DNA from: Pseudomonas lini | GTDB lineage: Bacteria; Pseudomonadota; Gammaproteobacteria; Pseudomonadales; Pseudomonadaceae | DNA: 64,000 nt | Reading direction: 5' to 3' | Assembly: GCF_001042905.1 (NCBI RefSeq) | Contig: NZ_JYLB01000013.1 | Coordinates: 1-64,000, forward strand | Shown here: piece by piece, positions 44,438-55,796 of the stretch | Numbering within the stretch: position 1 is the stretch's first letter | Layout of the letters: each line of letters opens with the position of its first letter | Notes under the pieces: model-generated | The model's input: only the letters and a program-made list of their open reading frames with translations | What the model was told of the DNA's origin: nothing | Database searches by the model: none | Made by a program: the position numbers and the translations under genes

Positions 44438-46669
44438 ATGAGTATCTCGAACAAGGAACAGGGGCACGTTAAAGAGGCGCTGCTGCCCAGGGCGCGGGAT
44501 ATCGACGCATTAGTACGCGCTGAGCATCGGGATCCCTTTGCAATTCTCGGCCCGCACGGCGATGGCGCTGACGGGCAATTCATTCGAGCCTATCTGCCGG
44601 ACGCCTTGAGTGTGCAGGTAGTGGACAAGGAATCCGGGGAAGAGCTCGGCAGCCTTGAAACCACCCAAACCCCGGGGCTGTTCGTCGGGCACTTCGAGCG
44701 GGCCCGGCCCTATCAGTTGCGAACCCGTTGGGCCGGTGGCGAGCAACTCGCCGAGGATCCTTACAGTTTTGGCCCGTTACTTGGCGAGATGGACTTGTAC
44801 CTGTTCGCCGAGGGCAATCACCGGGACTTGAGCAGTTGCCTCGGCGCGCAACTGAAGACGGTCGATGGCGTCGACGGCGTGCGCTTCGCTGTGTGGGCAC
44901 CGAACGCCAAAAGGGTCTCGGTGGTCGGCGATTTCAACGTCTGGGACGGCCGCCGACATCCGATGCGTCTGCGCCATCCTTCCGGCGTCTGGGAGTTGTT
45001 CATTCCGCGCCTGCAAGCGGGGGAGGCCTACAAATACGAAATCCTCGGCGCCCACGGCATTCTGCCGCTCAAGGCCGACCCGATGGCCCTCGCCACCGCT
45101 CTGCCGCCGGACACCGCATCGAAAGTCGCTTCGCCGCTGAAAATAGAATGGCAGGATCACGCCTGGATGCAGTCGCGGGGCGAACGTCAGCGAACCAGCG
45201 CACCGTTGTCGATTTACGAATTACACGCCGGTTCCTGGCAATGCGAGCTGGATGACCTGGGTGAGGTCGCCCGTCAGTACACTTGGCCCGAGTTGGCCGA
45301 ACGGCTGATTCCTTATGTGAAGGAGCTGGGTTTCACCCACATTGAACTGATGCCGATCATGGAGCATCCGTTCGGTGGCTCCTGGGGTTATCAACTGCTG
45401 TCGCAATTCGCCCCGAGCGCCCGTTACGGCTCGCCGGATGACTTCGCCGCTTTCGTCAACGCCTGTCACCAGGCCGAGATCGGCGTGATCCTCGATTGGG
45501 TGCCGGCGCATTTCCCCACCGATACCCACGGCCTGGCGCAGTTCGATGGCACCGCGTTGTATGAGTACGGCAACCCGCAGGAAGGTTTTCACCAGGACTG
45601 GGACACGCTGATCTACAACCTGGGCCGCACCGAGGTGCACGGCTATATGCTGGCGTCGGCGTTGCACTGGCTCAAACATTTCCATGTCGACGGCCTGCGT
45701 GTAGATGCAGTGGCGTCGATGCTGTATCGCGATTACTCGCGCAAGGCCGGCGAATGGGTGCCCAACCGTCACGGCGGTCGGGAGAATCTGGAAGCCATCG
45801 ATTTTCTGCGTCATCTCAATGACGTGGTAGCTCTGGAAACGCCGGGCGCGTTGGTGATTGCCGAAGAATCCACGGCGTGGCCGGGGGTCAGCCAGAGCAC
45901 GCAACAGGGTGGGCTGGGTTTTGCCTATAAGTGGAACATGGGCTGGATGCACGATTCATTGCATTACATTCAGCAGGATCCGGTGTACCGCGCCCATCAT
46001 CACAACGAGCTGAGTTTCGGCCTGGTGTATGCCTGGTCCGAGCGCTTCATCCTGCCGATTTCTCACGATGAAGTGGTGCATGGCAAGCATTCGCTGATCG
46101 ACAAGATGCCGGGAGATCGCTGGCAGAAGTTTGCCAACCTGCGGGCTTATCTAAGTTTCATGTGGACGCATCCCGGCAAGAAACTGCTGTTCATGGGCTG
46201 CGAGTTCGGCCAGTGGCGGGAGTGGAATCACGATCAGCAACTGGACTGGTATCTGCTGCAATACCCGGAACACCAAGGGGTGCGCAAACTGGTCGGTGAC
46301 CTGAATCGGTTGTATCGCGAAGAACCGGCGCTGCACGATCAGGACGATGCGCCGCAAGGCTTCCAGTGGTTGATTGGCGATGACGCGATCAACAGCGTCT
46401 ACGCCTGGCTGCGCTGGAGCAAGGACGGGCGGCCGGTGTTGGTGGTGGCCAACTTCACTCCGGTGCCGCGACAGTCCTACCGCGTCGGCGTGCCGTTTGC
46501 CGGGCGCTGGGTCGAGTTGATCAACAGCGATGCCGATACTTATGCCGGGTCCAATTATGGAAACGGCGGCGGAGTGTTCACCGACGAAGAGCCGAGCCAT
46601 GGCCAGGCGCTATCTCTGGAGTTGAACCTGCCGCCGTTGGGGGTGTTGATTTTGCGTCCGGAGGGTTGA
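44438..46669 (+). CDS. glgB: 1,4-alpha-glucan branching enzyme
   Basis: A 743-residue GH13_9 enzyme that adds alpha-1,6 branches. It has an N-terminal extra module (about 20-115), the CBM48 module (VRFAVWAPNAKRVSVVGDFN near 150) and the barrel with the nucleophile in HVDGLRVDAVASMLYRDY near 417, the acid/base in VIAEESTAWPGV near 476 and PISHDEVVHGKHSL near 545. It starts two bases after treS, with GGTGGAGAG inside the treS end. It completes the GlgE-pathway operon. Confidence 0.95.
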   Translation: MSISNKEQGHVKEALLPRARDIDALVRAEHRDPFAILGPHGDGADGQFIRAYLPDALSVQVVDKESGEELGSLETTQTPGLFVGHFERARPYQLRTRWAGGEQLAEDPYSFGPLLGEMDLYLFAEGNHRDLSSCLGAQLKTVDGVDGVRFAVWAPNAKRVSVVGDFNVWDGRRHPMRLRHPSGVWELFIPRLQAGEAYKYEILGAHGILPLKADPMALATALPPDTASKVASPLKIEWQDHAWMQSRGERQRTSAPLSIYELHAGSWQCELDDLGEVARQYTWPELAERLIPYVKELGFTHIELMPIMEHPFGGSWGYQLLSQFAPSARYGSPDDFAAFVNACHQAEIGVILDWVPAHFPTDTHGLAQFDGTALYEYGNPQEGFHQDWDTLIYNLGRTEVHGYMLASALHWLKHFHVDGLRVDAVASMLYRDYSRKAGEWVPNRHGGRENLEAIDFLRHLNDVVALETPGALVIAEESTAWPGVSQSTQQGGLGFAYKWNMGWMHDSLHYIQQDPVYRAHHHNELSFGLVYAWSERFILPISHDEVVHGKHSLIDKMPGDRWQKFANLRAYLSFMWTHPGKKLLFMGCEFGQWREWNHDQQLDWYLLQYPEHQGVRKLVGDLNRLYREEPALHDQDDAPQGFQWLIGDDAINSVYAWLRWSKDGRPVLVVANFTPVPRQSYRVGVPFAGRWVELINSDADTYAGSNYGNGGGVFTDEEPSHGQALSLELNLPPLGVLILRPEG

Positions 46670-46690
46670 TCTAAAACCGCGTCGCTGCAT

Positions 46691-46764
46691 TCGCGAGCAA
46701 GCCCGCTCCCACATTGGCTTTGTGTACGACGACAATCCAATGTGGGAGCGGGCTTGCTCGCGAA
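46691..46764. repeat. REP pair, family A
   Basis: TCGCGAGCAAGCCCGCTCCC and GTGGGAGCGGGCTTGCTCGC, about 30 bp apart, 20 bp after glgB, between convergent genes. Confidence 0.9.
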
Positions 46765-46802
46765 GGGGCCAGACCGAACAAAGCGCTTCTTGAGTCATGC
46801 AC

Positions 46803-47870
46803 TCACCACCGCATCCGCACCCCAAGGCTGCCAATCAACCCGTTCAAATCATTGTCATCCACATCGCTGCTGTAATCGGCGCTGATGTACAGGCTGACCA
46901 AAGGCGTCACTCTGGCCACCAAACCCAGACCCACATCCACCGTCGAGGATTTACGGCTGCTGCTGATTTTGTCGACCTGATCCAGGCTTACGGTATTACC
47001 GGTGTACACCGTGTGCCACACGTTGGTCCGCACATACGGTTCGACTGGCAGGCCATTAATATCGTAACTGCCTTTCAAGCGTGCACCGACCCGGCCGCTC
47101 CAGGACGTCAAGTCGCTGGATGACGCATTACCAGAACCGGCATAGGGCGTATCCAGCGTAATGCGCTGATTGATCAATTGCGCCTGGGGTTCGATCACCC
47201 AGTTGTTACCCAGACCAATCGGGAAACCACCTTCCACCGACAACGTCACCGCGCTGCCTTCGGTAGCTTGCCGCGCGCCTTGGTCATTGCGACTGTAACC
47301 GTTGACCCGGCCACCGCTGGCCGACAAGTCCACGTGCCAGCCTTGCGGGCCGGTCAGGCTCCAGTAGGCGCCGAGACTTTGGCCTTCAAGGTTGAGTGTG
47401 TCATGACGGGGATCGGCAAGGGCGCGGCTGGTCAGCAGACCGTTCTCATTGCCCAGGAGTTGGGTGGTGCCGCCGATCAGTCCGACCCGTTGGGTATGGC
47501 CGCTGTTGCTTTTTACGGTCAGCAACGCCGGGCCTTTGAATTCGCTGGCGCCGGGGATAGACGAACCCTGGGCCAGAGAGTCGGTTTGGGCCTGTCGTGA
47601 GGTCTTTCCGTAGACGTGGTCCCAGGCCGAAGGCGCGGCGTCTTCAACCGTCAGGTGTGAGCTTTGTATGTCGGGATTAACGCGTAAACGGCCCGCAGAG
47701 GTGGTGGTGCCGTCAGGTAAGGTGAGGCCCGGTAACTCCTGATTATACCAAGGAGTTGCTTGGTCCTCGGCAGACGAGGCCTGAACCTCCATGGATGAGC
47801 ACAACAGGAGTGAACCTGTAACAGTGCAAAAAGTGATTTTGATCTCTTGTGAGGTGAATGAAGTTCTCAT
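46803..47870 (-). CDS. Autotransporter beta-barrel without passenger
   Basis: A 355-residue outer membrane protein. A signal peptide-like N-terminus (TVTGSLLLCSSMEVQASSAED) is followed by about 70 residues of linker and then a roughly 250-residue autotransporter beta-barrel: the entry VYGKTSRQAQ, GAYWSLTGPQGWHVDLSASG, LTSWSGRVGARLKG, and a terminal strand ending in R-M-R-W. The passenger domain is almost absent, so it cannot secrete a large effector in cis. It might act as a small porin or adhesin. It lies between the two glucan operons without evident functional link. Confidence 0.75.
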   Translation of the reverse strand: MRTSFTSQEIKITFCTVTGSLLLCSSMEVQASSAEDQATPWYNQELPGLTLPDGTTTSAGRLRVNPDIQSSHLTVEDAAPSAWDHVYGKTSRQAQTDSLAQGSSIPGASEFKGPALLTVKSNSGHTQRVGLIGGTTQLLGNENGLLTSRALADPRHDTLNLEGQSLGAYWSLTGPQGWHVDLSASGGRVNGYSRNDQGARQATEGSAVTLSVEGGFPIGLGNNWVIEPQAQLINQRITLDTPYAGSGNASSSDLTSWSGRVGARLKGSYDINGLPVEPYVRTNVWHTVYTGNTVSLDQVDKISSSRKSSTVDVGLGLVARVTPLVSLYISADYSSDVDDNDLNGLIGSLGVRMRW

Positions 47871-48298
47871 GGGGGTCTACCTTGCAATCGCATGCCTATC
47901 TCGCTTTGGCGTCTCTCCTACCCCGAATGAGGGGCGACCGAATGGATTGAGGCAAGGTCAGGCCCGCCTGTTTTTACAGGAGTCTGGAGGCTTGCCCCTA
48001 GTGGATTTCCGGGGGTAGTAAGCACTAGCTAAGAAGACTGCTGGCATTGCGTCAAGAAAGTGGCCGATAGGCGGTATGTCTATTTTAGTCGTTGTAAGTG
48101 ACTGATTTTTGGCGCGTATATAAGTTGTTGTTTGTGCAAAAAATCATCGCGAAAGGCGCGTGCCAGACGCGCTGGGTAGGGGGCTATCGGTTGTTTTGGG
48201 GATGATCCCGTGCGGGATAAACAAACGGCGTCGGCGCGCCATTGCTGTCATTTTTTCTGTCAGCGTTGGCAGTCCTTGGCGACTGCCGCTTGACGCTG
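47871..48298. other. Intergenic region, nothing supported
   Basis: 428 bp between the autotransporter start and the EEP-family stop. Small hairpins (CCTG-T5-ACAGG near 47968) and an AT-rich patch around 48065-48145 are seen, but no gene, REP element or convincing promoter. Confidence 0.4.
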
Positions 48299-49105
48299 TT
48301 ACAGGCGCACCTCCACCGCCAGCGGCAAATGGTCCGACAGATGCGTCCAGGGTTTGTGGCCGAGTATTCGCGGTTCATGACTACTGGCATTACGCAGGTA
48401 GATCCGGTCCAGGCGCAGTAGGGGAAAACGCGCCGGGTAAGTTTTCGCCGGTCGGCCATGATGGCGTTCGAAGGCTTCATGCAGGTAGTCGCGCCGGGCG
48501 AGGGTGGCGTTGCCTTGCAACTGCCAGTCGTTGAAGTCGCCGGCAATAATTACCGGGGCCTCATCGGGCAGCGATTCGAGCAACAGGCAGAGCAACTGCA
48601 GCTGGAGTTGTCGATGGCTTTCCAACAGGCTCAGGTGCACGCAAATGGCATGCACTTCGGCATGGCCCGGCACATCCAGCACACAATGCAACAACCCGCG
48701 TCGCTCGGGACCGGTGATCGAGACGTCGAGGTTGCGAAATTCGCGGATCGGGTATTTCGACAGCAGGGCATTGCCGTGGTGGCCGTCGGGGTAGACCGCG
48801 TTGCGACCGTAAGCGAAGTCGCTCCACATGCTGTCGGCCAGAAACTCGTATTGCGAGGTTTGTGGCCAATCGTTGTAGCGGGAAGAATGCCGGTCGTGCT
48901 CACCGACCACTTCCTGCAGAAACACCAGGTCTGCCGACGTGCTGCGTACCGCTTCACGCAGTTCCGGGAGGATGAAGCGCCGGTTGAGGGCGGTGAAGCC
49001 TTTGTGGGTGTTGACCGTCAGCACTCTCAGTCGATGAATCGCCGGAGGCGTGTTCGGTGGCGTTGATTCGACGGCCTGTCGTTCGGCATCGCTGGTCACG
49101 TTCAC
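48299..49105 (-). CDS. Endonuclease/exonuclease/phosphatase family protein
   Basis: A 268-residue metal-dependent phosphodiesterase-fold protein. The catalytic elements run in order: TVNTHKG (Asn and metal site), LVFLQEV (metal-binding Glu), GHHGNALLSK, HLSLLESHRQ, IIAGDFNDW (Asp/Asn pair), LDRIYLRN and SDHLPLAVEV (terminal His). No signal peptide. EEP proteins of this type occur beside cardiolipin synthase and the glg genes in P. aeruginosa (PA2153-PA2160 area). A phospholipid or phosphoester substrate is possible. No cardiolipin synthase gene is present here. Confidence 0.83.
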   Translation of the reverse strand: MNVTSDAERQAVESTPPNTPPAIHRLRVLTVNTHKGFTALNRRFILPELREAVRSTSADLVFLQEVVGEHDRHSSRYNDWPQTSQYEFLADSMWSDFAYGRNAVYPDGHHGNALLSKYPIREFRNLDVSITGPERRGLLHCVLDVPGHAEVHAICVHLSLLESHRQLQLQLLCLLLESLPDEAPVIIAGDFNDWQLQGNATLARRDYLHEAFERHHGRPAKTYPARFPLLRLDRIYLRNASSHEPRILGHKPWTHLSDHLPLAVEVRL

Positions 49106-49196
49106 TCCTCTGAATCAGGGCTGCTGTTTCCATGCGACTGATACACGGGCGAGCAGTTCAGTTTGAGCGCCGCCAATCCAATGTGGGAGCGGACTA

Positions 49197-49292
49197 TTGT
49201 GGCGAGGGGGCTTGCCCCCGTTCGGCTGCGGAGCAGTCGCAAAACTTTTGGGGCCGCTTCGCAACCCAACGGGGGCAAGCCCCCTCGCCACA
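49197..49292. repeat. REP-like composite repeat, family C
   Basis: GTGGCGAGGGGGCTTGCCCC and GGGGCAAGCCCCCTCGCCAC as outer arms with CGTTCGGCTGCGGAGCAGTC and CCGCTTCGCAACCCAACG inside. Preceded by a lone family A half arm at 49182. Confidence 0.85.
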
Positions 49293-49320
49293 AAAGCTCC
49301 ATCGCCTTTCCTCGAATGTT

Positions 49321-50079
49321 TCAGACAAACACGATTTCATACGGCAATCGCATGCGCTCCAGAATCACCGGGGGCAGTAGCGGGGCGATGCCGATCGCCG
49401 GCTCGCCGTCGAGTTGGCTGGCGTAGGCGTAGGTGGCGTGGCTTTTACGCGCCACGGTCCAAGTGTCGAGGCGTACCTTGCGCGCGCGATGCCAGGGGAT
49501 CAGCCCGCGATCACGTGTCGGCCAGTGCCAGGCCCAAACCGGTATTTCGTTGAGCGTCGCACCAACCAGGGCTACAGCCCTGGCGCTGGCACGGCCGACG
49601 GCGTCGTGGTCGACGTTGCCGTCTTCGCGCCAGGTGGTGAACACCACGTCACCAGGGCGCAGGTAGCGGAGGATGAATTGGGTCAATTCAGACTCCCGCT
49701 CGGTAAGACCGTTGTCGGTGAAGCCGCCGCGAATCCACTTCAGGCTGTGCATCGGCAACCCGAGCCGGCGCAAGGCTTCGACGCTTTCCTGGGGGCGGAA
49801 CACGCTCAGGCGTTTTTCCGACCACTGTCGCGACCCCGGATGACTGGCGCTGCCGTCGGTGATCGAGATCAATTGCAGGGGATGACCGAGGGAGCACAGC
49901 AACTGTAGCAGGCCGCCGCAGGTCACCACTTCATCGCCGGGATGCGGCGCGATGACTACCGCGCGAGCGCCAGCCGGGACCAGCGTTTCGGTGTTGATGA
50001 CAGGGATGTTGTCCAGTTGCGGGGCGCTGTTCCAGATCTGCGCGGGCAAACTGTTTTCACTGATGGAAACGGGTTTCAT
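49321..50079 (-). CDS. PIG-L (LmbE) family deacetylase
   Basis: A 252-residue zinc-dependent N-acetylglucosaminyl deacetylase-like protein. The metal motif reads APHPGDEVVTCGG (H46, G48, D49), where the family norm is HPDDE; the first Asp, the general base in MshB, is replaced by Gly. The third ligand region is EDGNVDHDAVGRA near 160, and the usual glycan-site SVEALRRLGL is present. It might still deacetylate with another base, or may bind sugar only. It lies upstream of the EEP gene and downstream of glgX, on the same strand as both. Confidence 0.82.
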   Translation of the reverse strand: MKPVSISENSLPAQIWNSAPQLDNIPVINTETLVPAGARAVVIAPHPGDEVVTCGGLLQLLCSLGHPLQLISITDGSASHPGSRQWSEKRLSVFRPQESVEALRRLGLPMHSLKWIRGGFTDNGLTERESELTQFILRYLRPGDVVFTTWREDGNVDHDAVGRASARAVALVGATLNEIPVWAWHWPTRDRGLIPWHRARKVRLDTWTVARKSHATYAYASQLDGEPAIGIAPLLPPVILERMRLPYEIVFV

Positions 50080-50349
50080 AGGCGCTACTTCCTTGTTCTG
50101 TCTTGCCCTCAGTCATGCGCATTACTTGCAGGGGAGCAAACCTGGCAGACCCGTGAAGGCGGGGTAAATAGCAATTGCAGCGCTCCGAACCCTGGATTGC
50201 CGCGGGCAGAGTATTGCTCATGGAACGCTATTCGTCGCCTCAGCCTTTGGTCTGATACGGCTTTTTTAATCCGAGTTGTGTCAGGTGTCGCAAATAGTCC
50301 ACACAAGCCTGCTCCCACAGGTTCCGTTGATTGGCATGGCCCCTGAAGG
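50080..50349. other. glgX to PIG-L intergenic region
   Basis: 270 bp without a gene. It contains the TCTGATACGG motif at 50251 and a degenerate family A REP half arm near 50302-50323 (AAGCCTGCTCCCACAGG). Confidence 0.5.
50251..50268 (+). promoter_or_regulatory. Fourth copy of the TCTGATACGG motif
   Basis: TCTGATACGGCTTTTTTA differs from 15973-15989 by one inserted C. No plus-strand gene follows. It is 172 bp upstream of the minus-strand PIG-L gene. Confidence 0.35.
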
Positions 50350-52509
<2,160 letters not shown>

Positions 52510-52637
52510 AGTTGCTCCTGCATGGGGTGACGGTACTCGACTGCGATGAACCGTGGCTCTGGTTTTTTTCGAGGGCGAGCGCACCCTCGGTGGCGAGAAG
52601 CACGCCACAAATCAAGCGAGGCAAGGCGATAAACGCG

Positions 52638-52979
52638 TCAGGTCGTTGGCGGTTTGCGCGCAGCGCGTGGCTTTTTCTCGACGTTTTTTTCGCCAAGCGG
52701 GGTCACTGTCGAAGCTGAGGGTTTGGCTTTGGCCCTGGTTTTGGGTTCGACGCCTTTGGCATTGAGCTTGCCGTCGGGCTTGCCGACCGCGGACTTGGCG
52801 CCGAGGCTTTTGCTGCCAGCTTTCGATGACTTGCCGGGTGCCAGCGCTTTGGCTTGGGCTTCAGCGTCGGCCAGTTTGCAGGCCATCTCCCAATGGCGTT
52901 TTTCCTGGCCCACGGGTTTCCCTTCGGACTCCCAGATCTGATAGGCAAATTCGCGGATGCGTTTATCGTCGGTACTCAT
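52638..52979 (-). CDS. DUF2934 protein with basic tail
   Basis: A 113-residue protein. Residues 1-40 are the DUF2934 domain (IREFAYQIWESEGKPVGQEK, then HWEMACKLADAEA), a short helix-turn-helix-like bundle. Residues 45-113 are Lys/Ala/Pro-rich and probably disordered. It starts 21 bases after the treY stop within the glgA-treZ-malQ-treY operon. DUF2934 genes recur in glucan operons of many bacteria, suggesting an accessory role, for example granule or polymer binding through the basic tail. No activity is known. Confidence 0.82.
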   Translation of the reverse strand: MSTDDKRIREFAYQIWESEGKPVGQEKRHWEMACKLADAEAQAKALAPGKSSKAGSKSLGAKSAVGKPDGKLNAKGVEPKTRAKAKPSASTVTPLGEKNVEKKPRAARKPPTT

Positions 52980-53000
52980 CGCAATGCTCCTGAACTGAAC

Positions 53001-55796
53001 TCAAGCTTGGGTAGTTTGGATAAAGAGATTGACCGGGAAATCCCCCAGCGCGGCGCTGACCATCAGCTCCCTGTGTTTTGTGACTGCGACGCTCGCAAAA
53101 AATCCCTTCATATTTTCTTCAGGGACGGCGAACGGCAATTTGACCCGTGTATCGCCCCACAGCGGCGCGTCAATCTGTGGTTCGGCACTGTTTTCCAGCA
53201 GTTCGGCACAGCATATCGGTACTATCACGATAGCCCGTTTCCCCCGCCATTCACGAGTAAACGCCAGTACCCGGTGAGCCTGGTTACCGAGGATTTCCAG
53301 TGCTTGATAAGTGCCTTTTTGAAACAGCCCGGCATGCTCGGCACGTAGGTTTAACGCCTGGGCGATCAGGGTTTGCTTGATGCGCCCGTCACGCCAGTTC
53401 GCCAACAGATCGGGCAGGTCCAACCGTAGGTCCATGGCCTGCTGACGGCTGGCGTAATCCACCGGCCGGCGGTTGTCCGGATCGACCAGCGTGAAGTCCC
53501 AGAACTCGTTGCCCTGATAAAGATCCGGCACCCCCGGCACGGTCATTCGCAGCAAGGTTTGCGCCAAGCCATTCAACGCGCCCGGTGCGGCAATGCTCTG
53601 CGCCGCCGCACCGAGGGCCGTGCGCAGTGGCTGGCCTTCGGGGCTGAGCAGCAGGCGTTCAAGAAACCCATGGGTCGCCTGTTCATACCCCTCGTTCGGC
53701 GCACTCCAGCTGCTTTGCAACTTGGCTTCGCGCAGGGCTTTGCGTTGCCACTGCCAGAGGCGCTGGGCGTAGTTCTCGAGCGCCACCCGATCATCGCTGC
53801 GCAGCTCCAGCGGCCAACTGCCGAGGATCGCTTGATAGAGAATCAGCTCGTCGCCCGCTGTGGGCGCGCCCGGTTCAATGCGCAATTCATCGGCCAGGGT
53901 TCGCCAGTGTTCGACCTGTTCGGCGTACCAGGCGCTACGCTCGCTCAACACCGCCAACCGCGCGCGAGTGTCTTCGCCGCGTTTGTGGTCGTGGGTCGCG
54001 GTGGCCAGCAGGTTGTCGGGGAACTCGGTGAGGCGATTGACACAGGCTGCATGGAAGTCAGCCACCGGAGCGCCGAACTGCTCGGTGTTGTAGCCGACAT
54101 CGTTGCGCGACAGCAGCACCGCCGAGCGATAAAGCGCGGTGTCTTCCACCGCTTTGGCTGCCGCCGGTGAGGTCAGTTGCTGGAAGCGCACGCACGCATG
54201 CTTGAGCAGTTTGCGTGGGCGGCCCACCGGGTGTTTGCGCCAGGGTTGGCCGCCGAGCCAGCCGGCCAGGCAATCGAGCACGGGCCAGTCGGCCTCGCCG
54301 AGGGTTTGCCGGGCACCGTCCATGGCTTGCTGGAAAAACACCTCGTCCTGAGCGGCGCGGCCCAGCGGGCTGATGTAAGTGCGATATACCGGGAAGTGCA
54401 CGATCAGTTCCTGCAAGGCCCGACGGATTGCGCCGAGGGTCAGGTCCCGGGTCATCAGATCGTCCCGGGCCACTTGCAACAGGGCGTGGGCGACACTTTC
54501 GAAATCCCCTGCGAGGGAGCCGTTGAGAATCTGCTGGCGCGCCAGTTGTGCTTCCTGACGGAAATCGGCGGGCCGTTCGCTGTGCCGGCTCCAGAGTTCA
54601 CCCAAGGTCTGGGCGCCTTCGGGGTCGTGTTGCAGCAACGACAACTGGTTCATGAATTCGTAACCGGTGCTGCCATCGACAGACCAGTCGCGGTGCAGGG
54701 TTTCGCCTTCGCCGAGGATCTTCTCGACGTAGATTGGCAGGTGCCGCTGCGGTGCCAGGCGATCGACTCGGCGGCGCAATTTGCGGCAGTAACCCCTCGG
54801 GTCGGCGAGGCCATCGATGTGATCGATGCGCAGCCCGTCGACAAGACCTTCGGCCACCAGCTCGAAGATTTTTGCATGGGTCGCCTCGAACACTGCCGGG
54901 CGTTCGACGCGCAGGCCGCCCAGTTCATTGATATCGAAAAAGCGCCGCCAATTGATGTCGTCCGCCGCGGTGCGCCAACTGGCCAGGCGATAACTCTGGC
55001 GCTCGAGCAGGTTATGCAGGCGCTGGAAACCCTCGGGGGTGAGCGAGTCGTAGGTGCCGAGGGTGTGTTGGATGGCGTGAAGAATGGCCGGATCGCTGGC
55101 GAGTTCATGCAGCTCGGTTTTTAGCGGAATTGCCAGGCTGTGCGCGTCGGTCTGGTAGCTCAAGGTACTGAAGCGGTCTGCCATGGATTTGAGCTGCTCG
55201 ACCTGCTCGGCATTCAATTGATCATCGGCCTTGAGCAGCTCGCCGTAGTCCGACGGGCAAATCGGGAAGTGATGTTCGTAGTGCTCGACATAAAAGCTGC
55301 CGCGCCGGGCATCGAAACGCAAGGGCAGGGTGCCGTCCTGCAAGGCGATGCCGTAATCACTGCCCAAAAAAGGCAGCAGCAATTGGCCCTCCATCAACGG
55401 GTCGGGCGAGTGCCATTGAATGTCGAAGAACTCGCCGTAAGGGCTCAATCGCCCCCATTCCAGCAAGTCGAGCCACCAGGGATTATCGCCACCGCCGACG
55501 GCCATGTGGTTGGAGACGATGTCGAGGATCAACCCCATGTTCTGTTCGCGCAATGCACCGACCAAACGGCGCAATGCAGCTTCGCCGCCCAGTTCAGGGT
55601 TGACGGTGGTCGGGTCCACCACGTCGTAGCCATGCATGGACCCCGCGCGTGCGGCGAGCAGCGGCGAGGCATAGACGTGACTGATGCCCAGACTGGCGAA
55701 GTACGGCACCAGCGGCACCGCCTGATCCAGAGTGAAACCTTTATGAAATTGCAGCCGCAGAGTCGCCCGCAGCGGTTGGATGAGCGGTTGATTCAT
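53001..55796 (-). CDS. treY: Malto-oligosyltrehalose synthase TreY
   Basis: A 931-residue GH13_26 enzyme that turns the reducing-end alpha-1,4 bond of malto-oligosaccharides into the alpha,alpha-1,1 bond of trehalose. It begins LRATLRLQFHKGFTLDQAV. The nucleophile is in GLRIDHIDGLADPRGYC near 340, the acid/base in IYVEKILGEGETL near 370, and the TATHDHKRGEDTRARL histidine motif lies near 605. Normal length. Its ATG overlaps the malQ stop by four bases. It works with TreZ to release trehalose from glucan. Confidence 0.94.
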   Translation of the reverse strand: MNQPLIQPLRATLRLQFHKGFTLDQAVPLVPYFASLGISHVYASPLLAARAGSMHGYDVVDPTTVNPELGGEAALRRLVGALREQNMGLILDIVSNHMAVGGGDNPWWLDLLEWGRLSPYGEFFDIQWHSPDPLMEGQLLLPFLGSDYGIALQDGTLPLRFDARRGSFYVEHYEHHFPICPSDYGELLKADDQLNAEQVEQLKSMADRFSTLSYQTDAHSLAIPLKTELHELASDPAILHAIQHTLGTYDSLTPEGFQRLHNLLERQSYRLASWRTAADDINWRRFFDINELGGLRVERPAVFEATHAKIFELVAEGLVDGLRIDHIDGLADPRGYCRKLRRRVDRLAPQRHLPIYVEKILGEGETLHRDWSVDGSTGYEFMNQLSLLQHDPEGAQTLGELWSRHSERPADFRQEAQLARQQILNGSLAGDFESVAHALLQVARDDLMTRDLTLGAIRRALQELIVHFPVYRTYISPLGRAAQDEVFFQQAMDGARQTLGEADWPVLDCLAGWLGGQPWRKHPVGRPRKLLKHACVRFQQLTSPAAAKAVEDTALYRSAVLLSRNDVGYNTEQFGAPVADFHAACVNRLTEFPDNLLATATHDHKRGEDTRARLAVLSERSAWYAEQVEHWRTLADELRIEPGAPTAGDELILYQAILGSWPLELRSDDRVALENYAQRLWQWQRKALREAKLQSSWSAPNEGYEQATHGFLERLLLSPEGQPLRTALGAAAQSIAAPGALNGLAQTLLRMTVPGVPDLYQGNEFWDFTLVDPDNRRPVDYASRQQAMDLRLDLPDLLANWRDGRIKQTLIAQALNLRAEHAGLFQKGTYQALEILGNQAHRVLAFTREWRGKRAIVIVPICCAELLENSAEPQIDAPLWGDTRVKLPFAVPEENMKGFFASVAVTKHRELMVSAALGDFPVNLFIQTTQA

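Noticed and set aside
52570..52589. Stem CGAGGG/CCCTCG near the glgX leader as a terminator
   Set aside because: The T-run precedes the stem on the plus strand, and on the minus strand the stem is followed by A residues, so it is not an intrinsic terminator for either direction.
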